A stretch of 64,000 bases of DNA from Chloroflexota bacterium (GCA_009773005.1 WOUT01000012.1:1-64000), one strand, 5' to 3'; positions 48,152 through 57,520 are shown, counted from the stretch's first letter. Made by a program: numbers and translations. Notes: generated by a model from the letters alone, not told the origin.

Positions 48152-48730
48152 TTATTTTGCCAACTCCATAAAATAACGATGGAAACGGTCGTCATGAGTC
48201 AATTCAGGATGGAATGAGGTGGTAAGGATCTTTCCTTGACGGGCAGCCACGATCCTTCCATCGCCGAGCGTGGCAAGCGCTTCAACATTTTTGCCTATCG
48301 ATTCAATTAGCGGTGCGCGGATGAACACCGCGTGAAAAGGACGGTTTTGTTTGTCGTCCATAGAGAGACATGGAACATCCAAATCAACTTCAAAACTATC
48401 GACCTGCCGGCCAAAGGCATTGCGTTCGATCACAATATCCATGACTTCGAGCAGCGGTTGTGAACGCCGTGCGTCTTTTGCGAGCAGGATCGCCCCGGCA
48501 CAAGTTCCCCAAATTGCATGATCTTTAGCGAACTGCCTGAGCGGGTCTATCAATCCATAAGAAATCGCCAGTTTACCGATGGTGGTGGATTCGCCGCCGG
48601 GAATGATCAAGCCATTTAATCCATCAAGATGACTGGGCAAACGAACCTGAGTCACTTCTGCGCCTAAAGATTCGAGCATGACCTGATGTTCCGCGAAATC
48701 TCCTTGTAATGCCAGAACGCCAATTTTCAT
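48152..48730 (-). CDS. pdxT: Pyridoxal 5'-phosphate synthase glutaminase subunit
   Basis: MKIGVLALQGDFAEHQVMLESLGAEVTQVR; IPGGESTTIGKL; GTCAGAILLA. ATG at 48730. Confidence 0.97.
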   Translation of the reverse strand: MKIGVLALQGDFAEHQVMLESLGAEVTQVRLPSHLDGLNGLIIPGGESTTIGKLAISYGLIDPLRQFAKDHAIWGTCAGAILLAKDARRSQPLLEVMDIVIERNAFGRQVDSFEVDLDVPCLSMDDKQNRPFHAVFIRAPLIESIGKNVEALATLGDGRIVAARQGKILTTSFHPELTHDDRFHRYFMELAK

Positions 48731-48737
48731 AGAAAAA

Positions 48738-49625
48738 TTACCAGCCTCGGGTCGCGATCTTGTCAGTTTCTGGTATCGACGAGACCTGCCTGCCAACCAT
48801 AGGTTCACCAAGGTTGCGGCTGACCTCTGCCAGGATATTGGGGTTATTGTAATGAGTCGTGGCTTTGACGATGGCGGTTGCGCGTTTGGCGGGATCGCCG
48901 GATTTGAAGATACCGGAGCCAACGAAAACGCCGTCAACGCCGAGCTGCATCATGAGGGCTGCGTCAGCCGGGGTGGCGATGCCGCCTGCGGCAAAATTGA
49001 CCACTGGTAAACGCCCAAGCGTGCGAACTTCCCGGAGCAGTTCAAAGGGGGCGCCGATCTCTTTGGCATACGCCATCACTTCTTCTTCTGGCATGTTTTG
49101 CAGTTTGCGGATCTCGCCGAACACCGCGCGGGCATGGCGGACAGCTTCAACTACATCGCCGGTGCCAGCCTCGCCTTTGGTGCGGATCATGGCAGCGCCT
49201 TCGCCAATGCGGCGTAAGGCTTCACCCAAATTGCGGCAGCCGCAAACGAATGGAACCTTGAAATCGTGTTTATTGATATGGTGGGCTTCGTCAGCAGGGG
49301 TGAGTACCTCTGATTCGTCGATGTAATCTACGCCGAGGGATTCCAGAATTTGGGCTTCAACAAAATGACCGATGCGGCATTTTGCCATGACCGGGATGGA
49401 GACCGCTTCCATGATCTTTTGGATCATGTCAGGGTCGCTCATGCGCGCCACACCGCCGTCTGCCCGGATGTCTGCCGGGACTCGTTCCAATGCCATTACT
49501 GCACAAGCGCCGGCATCTTCAGCGATCTTGGCGTGCTCGGCGTTGACCACATCCATGATCACGCCGCCTTTTAACATCTGGGCGAGGCCTTTTTTGACCG
49601 CGAAGGAACCAGTTTTTTGTTCCAT
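48738..49625 (-). CDS. pdxS: Pyridoxal 5'-phosphate synthase lyase subunit
   Basis: 295 aa; [55 protein letters not shown]. Confidence 0.98.
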   Translation of the reverse strand: MEQKTGSFAVKKGLAQMLKGGVIMDVVNAEHAKIAEDAGACAVMALERVPADIRADGGVARMSDPDMIQKIMEAVSIPVMAKCRIGHFVEAQILESLGVDYIDESEVLTPADEAHHINKHDFKVPFVCGCRNLGEALRRIGEGAAMIRTKGEAGTGDVVEAVRHARAVFGEIRKLQNMPEEEVMAYAKEIGAPFELLREVRTLGRLPVVNFAAGGIATPADAALMMQLGVDGVFVGSGIFKSGDPAKRATAIVKATTHYNNPNILAEVSRNLGEPMVGRQVSSIPETDKIATRGW

Positions 49626-49737
49626 AGTCTTTTCTCCTGTAAGTGAACCCTTCGATTAAATCGAAGAGAGAAATGTCATCACCCGTGATTCTACCACGCC
49701 CGGCATAGACAGGCAACGGAATAAAACCGTAATTAAA

Positions 49738-49767
49738 GACCTGACAGGTTCTGGAACCTGTCAGGTC
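49738..49767 (-). terminator. Terminator downstream of rubrerythrin
   Basis: Perfect 13-bp arms GACCTGACAGGTT-CTGG-AACCTGTCAGGTC; minus strand followed by TTTAATTA. Confidence 0.75.
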
Positions 49768-49789
49768 TCTTGACGAAGGTTATTAAAAT

Positions 49790-50287
49790 TTAGCTGATCT
49801 TTTCAAACTTGCTTCCAAGGACGCCGCAGACCGGGCATTTCTCGGGAGCGCTGCGCTGGTGGGTATAACCGCAGACCGGGCAGATGTAATAATCATACTC
49901 TTCGCCGGGTTTGCCAAGGGTCTCGAGGGCTTCTTTATAAAGCATCTCGTGCACTTTCTCAGCTTCGTTTGCCCAAGTAAAGCTTTTAAGAGCTTTAGCT
50001 TCCCCTTCGGCTTCGGCGTCTTTAATGAAGGCGGGGTACATGGTAGTGTTCTCGTAGTGTTCACCGGCAATGGCAGACTTCAGGTTTTCCTGAGTGCTTT
50101 TTACTTCTCCTGCCGTGCGGAAGTGTGTCAAAGCGTGCACGGTCTCGGCAGCAGCGGCGGCGCGGAACAAACGAGCCACTTGTGAAAAACCTTCTTCATC
50201 CGCTTTTTTGGCAAACGCGAGGTATTTTCGATTGGCCTGGCTTTCTCCAGCGAAAGCAGCCATTAAATCATCATAAGATTTGGTCAT
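49790..50287 (-). CDS. Rubrerythrin
   Basis: 165 aa; ferritin-like EXXH motifs and C-terminal rubredoxin CPVCGYTHQRSAPEKCPVCGVLGSKFE. Confidence 0.96.
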   Translation of the reverse strand: MTKSYDDLMAAFAGESQANRKYLAFAKKADEEGFSQVARLFRAAAAAETVHALTHFRTAGEVKSTQENLKSAIAGEHYENTTMYPAFIKDAEAEGEAKALKSFTWANEAEKVHEMLYKEALETLGKPGEEYDYYICPVCGYTHQRSAPEKCPVCGVLGSKFEKIS

Positions 50288-50487
50288 GGTCTTTCTCCTT
50301 TTCCCGGTACTCGATAAATCAATTTTATCTCATTCTGTCAACCGAAATTAAATTTTACCCGATAAAGCGGTCATTTCAGGTGACAAATAACCTGATTATT
50401 AACCCACATACCAGAAATAGTGAATTTGTCTGACATATAGAATGAGCAAGGCCGACCAATTGCGAACTGTGTTTGATTTTTTTACCC

Positions 50488-50532
50488 TTGACAAAATAAC
50501 ATACAATGATACAATAATACAAAGATACAATA
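50488..50532 (+). promoter_or_regulatory. Promoter with four tandem 8-bp repeats upstream of gntR-ABC operon
   Basis: TTGACA 50488-50493, 16 nt, TACAAT 50510-50515; ATACAATG ATACAATA ATACAAAG ATACAATA at 50501-50532. Confidence 0.7.
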
Positions 50533-50565
50533 AAATGATGATCCAAGATACCTGGAGGCGCGAAT

Positions 50566-50991
50566 GTGAAGCCCTTAAAATTTTATTTGGATTTTCGATC
50601 TGGCGTGCCCAGCTATGTTCAAATCGTGGAACAGGTGCAGAACTTTCTTTCGGACGGAGATTTAAAACCGGGGGACCAGCTCCCCACAGTTCGCCAGCTT
50701 GCGTCTGAGTTGAGGGTTAATTTCAACACAATTGCGCGGGCTTACCGTATGCTTGATGAAGCCGGACTGATCTCCACGCAGCAGGGACGCGGAACGTATC
50801 TGCTGGACCAACCCTCAAAGGAAGCCATCCAGCTACTCAAACAGGAATCACTGGAACTGCAAGCAAAAAGGTTCCTGAGGTCTCTTGAGAGGCAGGGTTT
50901 CAAACCGGAGGAAGCCAATCAAACCATTCAATTACTCTTTCAAACCTGGCGCGACGGGACGTTGGGAAAAGAGTTTGACACTGAAAACTGA
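50566..50991 (+). CDS. GntR-family regulator (YtrA-like)
   Basis: 141 aa, GTG start; GVPSYVQIVEQVQNFLSDGDLKPGDQLPTVRQLASELRVNFNTIARAYRMLDEAGLISTQQGRGTYL. Confidence 0.95.
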   Translation: MKPLKFYLDFRSGVPSYVQIVEQVQNFLSDGDLKPGDQLPTVRQLASELRVNFNTIARAYRMLDEAGLISTQQGRGTYLLDQPSKEAIQLLKQESLELQAKRFLRSLERQGFKPEEANQTIQLLFQTWRDGTLGKEFDTEN

Positions 50992-51005
50992 GAAACGAGG
51001 AAAAA

Positions 51006-52022
51006 ATGAGAAACAAAACGCAGAATAATGAATCGCAGTCGAACACATCACAAGGCAATTTGATGGATACCGGAGCCGAACATCTTTCTCCATTCCGATA
51101 TCTGGCAAAGGCAAAGCCCCTTAGCATGGCAGATCAACACATGAATGGGATTTCTTTATTTATCCTGATCGTATTCATTCTTCTGTCTACGGGTGGCGCG
51201 GTGATCATGGATAATTTAAAGATAAAAGACTGGATCATTTTTGCGGTATATATTCCGCTACTATTGAAAGGTTTTTACCTGTTCTTCGCCATTCAGGTGG
51301 CGCGTCAGTGGGAAAAAGCGGTCGTGTTACGCATGGGTAAAATGCGAGGGCTGCGCGGACCGGGACTTTTCTGGATCGTTCCGATACTGGACACCATCAC
51401 TACCTGGATTGACCATCGTGTCATGGTCACGCCATTCTCAGCCGAGAAAACGCTGACCCGCGATACAGTTCCCGTCAACGTGGATGCCGTTCTTTTCTGG
51501 CTGGTTTGGGACGCAGAAAAAGCCGCGCTGGAAGTGGAGAATTATCGAGCAGCCATCGCATGGGCATCACAGACCGCTCTACGGGAAGTGATTGGGCAGA
51601 TGACGCTGGCGGACATTTTGATCGGACGCAATAAGATGGACGCCGATCTACAGCGCATTATTGATGAGCGCACCACGCCTTGGGGCATCACTGTACAGTC
51701 CGTCGAAATCCGCGATATTGTCATCCCCGCAGATCTGGAAGATGCCATGTCTCGCCAGGCACAGGCTGAACGTGAACGGCAGGCGCGTGTCATTCTGGGA
51801 GAATCTGAAATGCAGATTGCAGCAAGCTTTGCCGAAGCTTCCAAGGCTTACATCAACAACCCGACTGCCCTGCACTTGCGGGCGATGAATATGCTCTTCG
51901 AAGGTTTGAAAGAAAAAGGCGCCCTCGTAATCGTACCATCCAGTGCGGTGGACACGATGAACCTCGGAGGTATTTCAGGTATCACTGCTATGGCGCAGCA
52001 GAATATTGACAAGATTCAATAA
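51006..52022 (+). CDS. SPFH/Band 7 (slipin-like) protein
   Basis: 338 aa; VVLRMGKMRGLRGPGLFWIVPILDTITTWIDHRVMVTPFSAEKTLTRDTVPVNVDAVLFW. Confidence 0.94.
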   Translation: MRNKTQNNESQSNTSQGNLMDTGAEHLSPFRYLAKAKPLSMADQHMNGISLFILIVFILLSTGGAVIMDNLKIKDWIIFAVYIPLLLKGFYLFFAIQVARQWEKAVVLRMGKMRGLRGPGLFWIVPILDTITTWIDHRVMVTPFSAEKTLTRDTVPVNVDAVLFWLVWDAEKAALEVENYRAAIAWASQTALREVIGQMTLADILIGRNKMDADLQRIIDERTTPWGITVQSVEIRDIVIPADLEDAMSRQAQAERERQARVILGESEMQIAASFAEASKAYINNPTALHLRAMNMLFEGLKEKGALVIVPSSAVDTMNLGGISGITAMAQQNIDKIQ

Positions 52023-52036
52023 ATAATCATGATAAG

Positions 52037-52069
52037 CTCCACAGGGAGGTATAGATCTTCCCTGTGGAG
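52037..52069 (+). terminator. Intra-operonic hairpin, possible attenuator/processing site
   Basis: CTCCACAGGGA-N11-TCCCTGTGGAG, no long T-run. Confidence 0.55.
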
Positions 52070-52090
52070 TTAAACAACTGAAGGAGAAAA

Positions 52091-52297
52091 ATGTCTGATC
52101 TAACCATACTAACAAAATATTTACCGCTTTTGATACCCATAGCGCTATTGCAATTTGGATTATTAGTTGCAGCCTTGGTCGATTTGATGAAGCGCGAGAA
52201 TACGAAGGGGCTCCCTAAATGGGGTTGGATATTGGTGATCGTCTTTGTGAACCTGTTTGGCCCCATCATTTATTTCATATTTGGGAGAGATGAATGA
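52091..52297 (+). CDS. PLDc_N-domain small membrane protein
   Basis: 68 aa; LVAALVDLMKRENTKGLPKWGWILVIVFVNLFGPIIYFIFGRDE. Confidence 0.92.
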   Translation: MSDLTILTKYLPLLIPIALLQFGLLVAALVDLMKRENTKGLPKWGWILVIVFVNLFGPIIYFIFGRDE

Positions 52298-53238
52298 ACG
52301 CAATAAAAATTGAAGGGTTGGTAAAGACATACGGCAGCGTCCGCGCCCTGGATGGTCTCAACCTGGAGGTCCGATCAGGCTCAGTGTTTGGATTCCTGGG
52401 ACCAAATGGTGCAGGAAAAACAACTACACTGCGCATTCTGGCGGGGCTGGCGCTGCCAAATGCCGGAAACGCAAGCGTCTCAGGGATTGCGCTATCGAAC
52501 ACAACACCGGCGCCATACGCCAGGACAGGGTATCTTCCTGAAGAACCCGCATTCTATCCCTGGATGACGCCGCGAGAATATCTTGATTATGTCGGGCGTA
52601 TTTTCAAAATTGGTTCGAAAGAACGCAGCGCCAGAGTTGATGAACTGCTGGATGTAGTCGGCTTGAAAGAAGTTTCAAAGCGCCACATTGGCGGTTTCTC
52701 ACGCGGGATGCGGCAGCGCCTGGGGATTGCGCAAGCATTGGTCAATCATCCAGAAGTTCTACTGCTGGATGAACCTGTAAGCGCTTTGGATCCCGCTGGC
52801 CGCAAGGAAGTGCTGGAGTTGATCGAAGAACTTGGAAAGGAATGTACCGTATTGATGTCGAGCCACATACTTGCTGATGTTGAACGAGTCTGCGACACCG
52901 TTGGCATCATCAATAAAGGAAAACTGATCACGCAAGCCATAAAAGCGGAATTAATGGAAAAATATGCAATCCCGGCCCTGGAACTGGTGGCAGGAAATGG
53001 CATGGCTCAACAGATTTCTGAATGGAAAGAGCGAATTGAGCGCATGACCAGCGTATCAGGCGTCTCGATTGAGGGGTACACTTTTCGTATTGCTGTAAAA
53101 GATGTTCACAGCGCGCAGCGCGAGCTCATGCAGGATGCCATCAGACAGAACGCTCACTTTGAACGTCTTGAGATTGTTAAGCCCTCATTGGAAGACATTT
53201 TCATGCAATTGGTAAATGGGGTGGAGGAGAAAAAATGA
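52294..53238 (+). CDS. ABC transporter ATP-binding protein
   Basis: 314 aa; GPNGAGKTTTLRIL, FSRGMRQRLGIAQALVNHPEVLLLDEPVSALDP; overlaps preceding stop by 4 nt. Confidence 0.97.
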   Translation: MNAIKIEGLVKTYGSVRALDGLNLEVRSGSVFGFLGPNGAGKTTTLRILAGLALPNAGNASVSGIALSNTTPAPYARTGYLPEEPAFYPWMTPREYLDYVGRIFKIGSKERSARVDELLDVVGLKEVSKRHIGGFSRGMRQRLGIAQALVNHPEVLLLDEPVSALDPAGRKEVLELIEELGKECTVLMSSHILADVERVCDTVGIINKGKLITQAIKAELMEKYAIPALELVAGNGMAQQISEWKERIERMTSVSGVSIEGYTFRIAVKDVHSAQRELMQDAIRQNAHFERLEIVKPSLEDIFMQLVNGVEEKK

Positions 53239-53993
53239 GTTTTACAACCGCATTCCACAAAGAACTTCTGGAGCAGCGCAGGACAAGACGATTCATGATT
53301 GCTATTGTGGTACTGGTACTTTTTGGCATGACTTCACCTTTGCTGGCAAAAATGACACCACAGATCATCACCATGATACCCGGGGGAGAAGCCTTTAGCA
53401 TGCTCATTCCAACTCCGACCATCAATGATGCTGTTGCGCAATACATTAAGAACATCACCCAGTTTGGTGTCTTGCTGGCGCTGGTATTTGGTATGGGAGC
53501 CGTAGCAGTAGAAAAGGATAAGGGGACTGCTGCGATGACGCTTTCCAAGCCTATGACACGGTGGAGTTTCTTGTTAGCGAAATTTGCAGCCATGTCCGTA
53601 ACATTTATCATCGCAGTACTGGTCGCGGCAATTGCCTGCTATTACTATACCTTTTTCCTGTTTGGAGAACTGGCGATCGGTGCCTGGTTAGTTCTAAATG
53701 GATTGGTGACCCTGTATCTGCTGCTCTATGCAGCTATTACCTTGTTCTATTCAACCTTGACGCGCACCCAATATGTGGCCATTGGATTGTCATTTGGCAC
53801 ATTGATCCTGCTTGGAATATTGGGCAGCCTGCCGGGTATCGGAGCTAACTTTCCGGATGCGCTGATCTCAAACGCGAGCCTGATCATGATGGGAGAGACC
53901 CCTAAAAATTGGTCAGGGTTGTGGGTTAGCCTTGGGTTGATCTTCCTCTCTCTTGCAGGCGCGTGGTTGGTTTTCCGTAAGCAGGAACTCTAA
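53235..53993 (+). CDS. ABC-2 type permease
   Basis: 252 aa, six predicted TM; overlaps the ATPase gene by 4 nt. Confidence 0.93.
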   Translation: MSFTTAFHKELLEQRRTRRFMIAIVVLVLFGMTSPLLAKMTPQIITMIPGGEAFSMLIPTPTINDAVAQYIKNITQFGVLLALVFGMGAVAVEKDKGTAAMTLSKPMTRWSFLLAKFAAMSVTFIIAVLVAAIACYYYTFFLFGELAIGAWLVLNGLVTLYLLLYAAITLFYSTLTRTQYVAIGLSFGTLILLGILGSLPGIGANFPDALISNASLIMMGETPKNWSGLWVSLGLIFLSLAGAWLVFRKQEL

Positions 53994-53996
53994 TAT

Positions 53997-54012
53997 TGTT
54001 TCACGTGAAACA
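53997..54012. promoter_or_regulatory. parS site (ParB-binding), copy 1
   Basis: TGTTTCACGTGAAACA, exact match to the canonical parS palindrome. Confidence 0.93.
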
Positions 54013-54028
54013 TATGGGTTGAAAAAAA

Positions 54029-54044
54029 TGTTTCACGTGAAACA
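54029..54044. promoter_or_regulatory. parS site (ParB-binding), copy 2
   Basis: TGTTTCACGTGAAACA, second exact copy, 32 bp start-to-start. Confidence 0.93.
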
Positions 54045-54172
54045 TCTCGATACTTCTACAAACTGACGCACTTTCAATTTTGGATGAATAAGCATATTTA
54101 CTCAAGTTAATTCGATAAATTATTGGTATTATTAACCATGTTTGAAATATTCTCGCAATAAAAGGATCAGTC

Positions 54173-55102
54173 ATGACGATAAATGTGGGTTTGTTGATCG
54201 CGTACATTGTTTCTCTCATTCTTATGATCGGTTTGCCGATCGCGCTGGCTGTGTTTGTGACCCGCCGCTTTAAAGTTTCCTGGTGGGTGATCCTGGCCGG
54301 TTTCATAACCTTTGTGGTCTCACAAGCGCTGAGAATCCCTGCTTCGTCTGGTTTGAACGCGCTTTTCGCCAACGGGACGATCCCAACACCGCCTGATGCC
54401 TGGATTCCCTTCTTGAATGCGATCATTGCGGGTCTGATGGCCGGATTTTTTGAAGAGACCTGTCGTTATGTGGGTTTTAGAATCCTAAAAAAGAAAGCCA
54501 AGCCGTACCCCTCTGCGTTGGGTTTGGGTGTTGGGCACGGTGGAACCGAAGCAATTCTGTTAGGCGTACTTGGAACTGGTGCAACGCTTGTGAGTGTGTT
54601 GTTCTATAATGCGGCTGATCAAATAGCCAAAGGCACCAGCACAGATCAAGTTTCTTACGTCCTTGCGCAAATTGCCCAATTCTGGGCAGCGCCGTGGCAT
54701 TTCGGGCTATTGCCGGGAGTGGAGCGGGTGATCGCGCTTTCAGCCCAAATCCTTCTGTCTGTGCTGGTTTGGAAAGCAGTGGTCAATCGTCAGGCTTTGT
54801 GGTTCCTTTTAGCGATTTTGTATCACACTGTCATCGACGCCGTCTCGGTTTACCTGGCTCAATTAAATTGGAGCTATTGGGCGATCGAAGGGGTTTTAGC
54901 AATCTTCCTGGTCGTTAACATCTACTTGATCTACTACTTCTGGAAAGAAGAATCCGAGAAGGAAGATGAGGAAGAGGATGAAGAAGACGATGACAGCGAA
55001 GAAGATGATGATGAAGAAGATGAAGAGGATGACGACGCTGAAGCGGCTGAAGAAGCGGAAATAGTGGAAGACAAAGAGGATTCCCAAGAGGAATCCAGCT
55101 AA
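54173..55102 (+). CDS. YhfC-family intramembrane protease-like protein with Asp/Glu-rich tail
   Basis: 309 aa; GFFEETCRYVGFRILKKKAKPYPSALGLGVGHGGTEAILLG; C-terminal EESEKEDEEEDEEDDDSEEDDDEEDEEDDDAEA. Confidence 0.88.
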   Translation: MTINVGLLIAYIVSLILMIGLPIALAVFVTRRFKVSWWVILAGFITFVVSQALRIPASSGLNALFANGTIPTPPDAWIPFLNAIIAGLMAGFFEETCRYVGFRILKKKAKPYPSALGLGVGHGGTEAILLGVLGTGATLVSVLFYNAADQIAKGTSTDQVSYVLAQIAQFWAAPWHFGLLPGVERVIALSAQILLSVLVWKAVVNRQALWFLLAILYHTVIDAVSVYLAQLNWSYWAIEGVLAIFLVVNIYLIYYFWKEESEKEDEEEDEEDDDSEEDDDEEDEEDDDAEAAEEAEIVEDKEDSQEESS

Positions 55103-55117
55103 ATATAGGCAAATTCA

Positions 55118-55160
55118 AACGTGACCGTCCAGTGAATTACACCGAGACGGTCACGTTTTT
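55118..55160. terminator. Bidirectional terminator between convergent genes
   Basis: AACGTGACCGTC-N16-GACGGTCACGTT then TTTTTA. Confidence 0.85.
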
Positions 55161-57484
55161 TATCCAGATGTCAGGTATGCCAGCACTTTACCGACTTCGT
55201 CGTTCATGAGGATCGACAAGGTTTTTCCGGGTGAAAAATCATCCACTTTAAGCAGATACAAGCACTGTTCAAATTTCTTCTCCGAAGGTATCCATTCAAG
55301 TAAATGGTTTGGGCTTTTATCAAAAAACGGCTGATTAAAGATAGTTTTTGGGTCGTCTAGTTGCAGCGCCAGGGGGTAAATCTGGGCTTCAAGCAGGTCT
55401 TGAAAAAAGTGAGTGCCGAGTGAAGGTTCTGGCGGAAGTCCGCAATTCTCACCTGCCATCTCAACCAGGGCTTTGGCGTGATAGATGTCTCCGTATGCTA
55501 TCGGCACGCCCAAGTCGGCATTGGAACTGCCCCACCTGCCTGGCCCCACACAGATAAACCGCTCTTTTTTTAATGCTTCGTTTAACATACCAACCGCTCG
55601 AGCCAGGTCGGACCTTTCGGTATTGGTTTTTAGCGAGAAATACTCATTCGATTTCACATAGACCACGAAGGTTACCTTTTCAATTTTTCCGCGCGGAACC
55701 ATAAAGTCGGACGAAAAAACAATATCCGCCGGATTCAAATTAGCAGGAAGCCGTTCCACCTCGGTGTCGCTGAGGTGGCTTTGGGGGCGACACTGTAATA
55801 TCGTGATGCTTAAGCTGGGGTGAGCGCTTCCACTCTGGGTGACGCGCAGGGCAAACTCCACATCCACAGGCGAGTGGTATGCCAACTCGAGGGAGCGCAG
55901 AATCGCCTTCATTCGTTCCGCAAAGGGTGTTCGCTTGAGAAGCTCGTCGAATGTAAGCACAAGGTCTTTAGTATCTTTGATGATCAGGCTGCGGATGGTT
56001 TCGAAGTAGCCGCCTTCATCTGTCTGCGCGATATAACGCAAAGGGGGATAATCCGCGTCTAAAATCTCTTGCACTGACCGGGTTGCGAATTTATTCTTTT
56101 TTAAATCAAGGAGATCGACATATTGCTGTGAATAGCGGCGAACTGTTTTCGGATCATTGCTGGGGCGCAGCAATGGGTGGCTGAGCGCGATCAAACGCGG
56201 GTAGTCGTTGCCCACCCGATCAACTGCGCGGGTGCCAAGCCCCCAAACCAGACGCACGAAACCATCTTCAGCGCGGATCTGCGGCGCCCAGCGGTAAAGG
56301 TTACGGCTGAAGGCTACCCCCGCAGCGTGCGGCATTAGATAGTCTCCGTACCGTTCTCCTTCTACCAGTTGGACGAGGATCGCCATGCGTTCATCATAAT
56401 CTTGAAGACCTTTGTTCCTGCGGTAAAGCAGCGCGTTTGGGTTAAAAATGGAAGCGTAGACCAGGGAGATAGCGCTCGTGAGCGCGTGAAGGTTTTCCTC
56501 TAAAGATCCTTGATTGGGACAAAAGATGCTTTCATATTTACCAGCAAAGGATGTGCCAAAGTTGTCTTCAAGCAGGCTTGAAGAACGTACGATCAACGCC
56601 TGATTACCGATCTTGATCAGCGTGGTTTGAAGCTGGTCTAAAATATCCGGAGGAAATGTGCCGGCTCTAAATTCTTTTTCAATCTGCGGGTAATCAGAGC
56701 GCATCTCGTCTTCAGATTTATATTTTTGGTCATTCCAAACGATGAGGTTGTTGATGGACATGAAAGTATAAAGCTCATCGGATCCAATGTAGAAAGATTC
56801 AGGCACCGAGATGCTGGGGAGGTCGCTCAGATTGGCGTTGTTTCTAAGGATGTGCTGCGCGAGTAACATCCCGGCGGATTTTCCGCCGATACGTCCTGCG
56901 CCGATCTTCCTGCGCCTGATCTCCGCCAAATCGCTGACCGTCAGCCATTCTTTGGCAATATTGATATACCGTAGTTGGTCACTGATGAGGGTTCTTATTA
57001 AGACGACTTTGGATTCTTCAAGCCGGGCGAAATATTTGCAACGTGATTCTTGTGGCATATTCTCAATGGTAAGAGCTTGTTCAAACACCAGGTCAAGCGG
57101 CGCCAGCTCGGGGTTGATGGCAAGGTGAAGTTCAGTAGGCGTGACCCCTTTTTCCAAGAGCACTTCACTGATCATTATTTCCAAAACTTCAAAGGGTAAA
57201 TGCCTGCTGAACAATAGGTCGGTAAGCTGATCACGCAAGATAGTTTTTCGAGTTTCCCACAAATCTAAAGGTTCCTGATTATATGGATTATCTATCCCCT
57301 CCAATTTTTGCGTTTGGATGGCTTCACTGCGAACCTGGGACTCAAAATCTTTTTGGTCAATGATCATGCGATTGAATAATTCCGCGCGCATGCGCGCGCG
57401 AATTCGTGCCTGAAGGATGGGATATTGTCCAAGAGCGATGGTCAGGCTGAGCAAACGTTCAGAAGAATTAGGTAAAAAATCCAT
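55160..57484 (-). CDS. PEP synthase/PPDK N-terminal (PEP/pyruvate-binding ATP-grasp) domain protein
   Basis: 774 aa; IGAGRIGGKSAGMLLAQHIL, ALIVRSSSLLEDNFGTSFAGKYESIFCPNQGS, AFSRNLYRW. No GGxTSH phosphohistidine motif seen. Confidence 0.9.
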   Translation of the reverse strand: MDFLPNSSERLLSLTIALGQYPILQARIRARMRAELFNRMIIDQKDFESQVRSEAIQTQKLEGIDNPYNQEPLDLWETRKTILRDQLTDLLFSRHLPFEVLEIMISEVLLEKGVTPTELHLAINPELAPLDLVFEQALTIENMPQESRCKYFARLEESKVVLIRTLISDQLRYINIAKEWLTVSDLAEIRRRKIGAGRIGGKSAGMLLAQHILRNNANLSDLPSISVPESFYIGSDELYTFMSINNLIVWNDQKYKSEDEMRSDYPQIEKEFRAGTFPPDILDQLQTTLIKIGNQALIVRSSSLLEDNFGTSFAGKYESIFCPNQGSLEENLHALTSAISLVYASIFNPNALLYRRNKGLQDYDERMAILVQLVEGERYGDYLMPHAAGVAFSRNLYRWAPQIRAEDGFVRLVWGLGTRAVDRVGNDYPRLIALSHPLLRPSNDPKTVRRYSQQYVDLLDLKKNKFATRSVQEILDADYPPLRYIAQTDEGGYFETIRSLIIKDTKDLVLTFDELLKRTPFAERMKAILRSLELAYHSPVDVEFALRVTQSGSAHPSLSITILQCRPQSHLSDTEVERLPANLNPADIVFSSDFMVPRGKIEKVTFVVYVKSNEYFSLKTNTERSDLARAVGMLNEALKKERFICVGPGRWGSSNADLGVPIAYGDIYHAKALVEMAGENCGLPPEPSLGTHFFQDLLEAQIYPLALQLDDPKTIFNQPFFDKSPNHLLEWIPSEKKFEQCLYLLKVDDFSPGKTLSILMNDEVGKVLAYLTSG

Positions 57485-57498
57485 GGGTTTGTCAGAAG

Positions 57499-57520
57499 TA
57501 ATTATTTCTAGAAATAATTA
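57499..57520. repeat. Perfect 22-bp palindrome TAATTATTTCTAGAAATAATTA, member of a dispersed motif
   Basis: Self-reverse-complementary; related copies at about 11416, 30893, 32098, 58737 and 63614. Confidence 0.9.

Noticed and set aside
48731-48937. N-terminal extension of pdxT in the ORF track
   Set aside because: It overlaps pdxS coding sequence; MKIGVLALQGDFAEH at 48730 is the conserved start.
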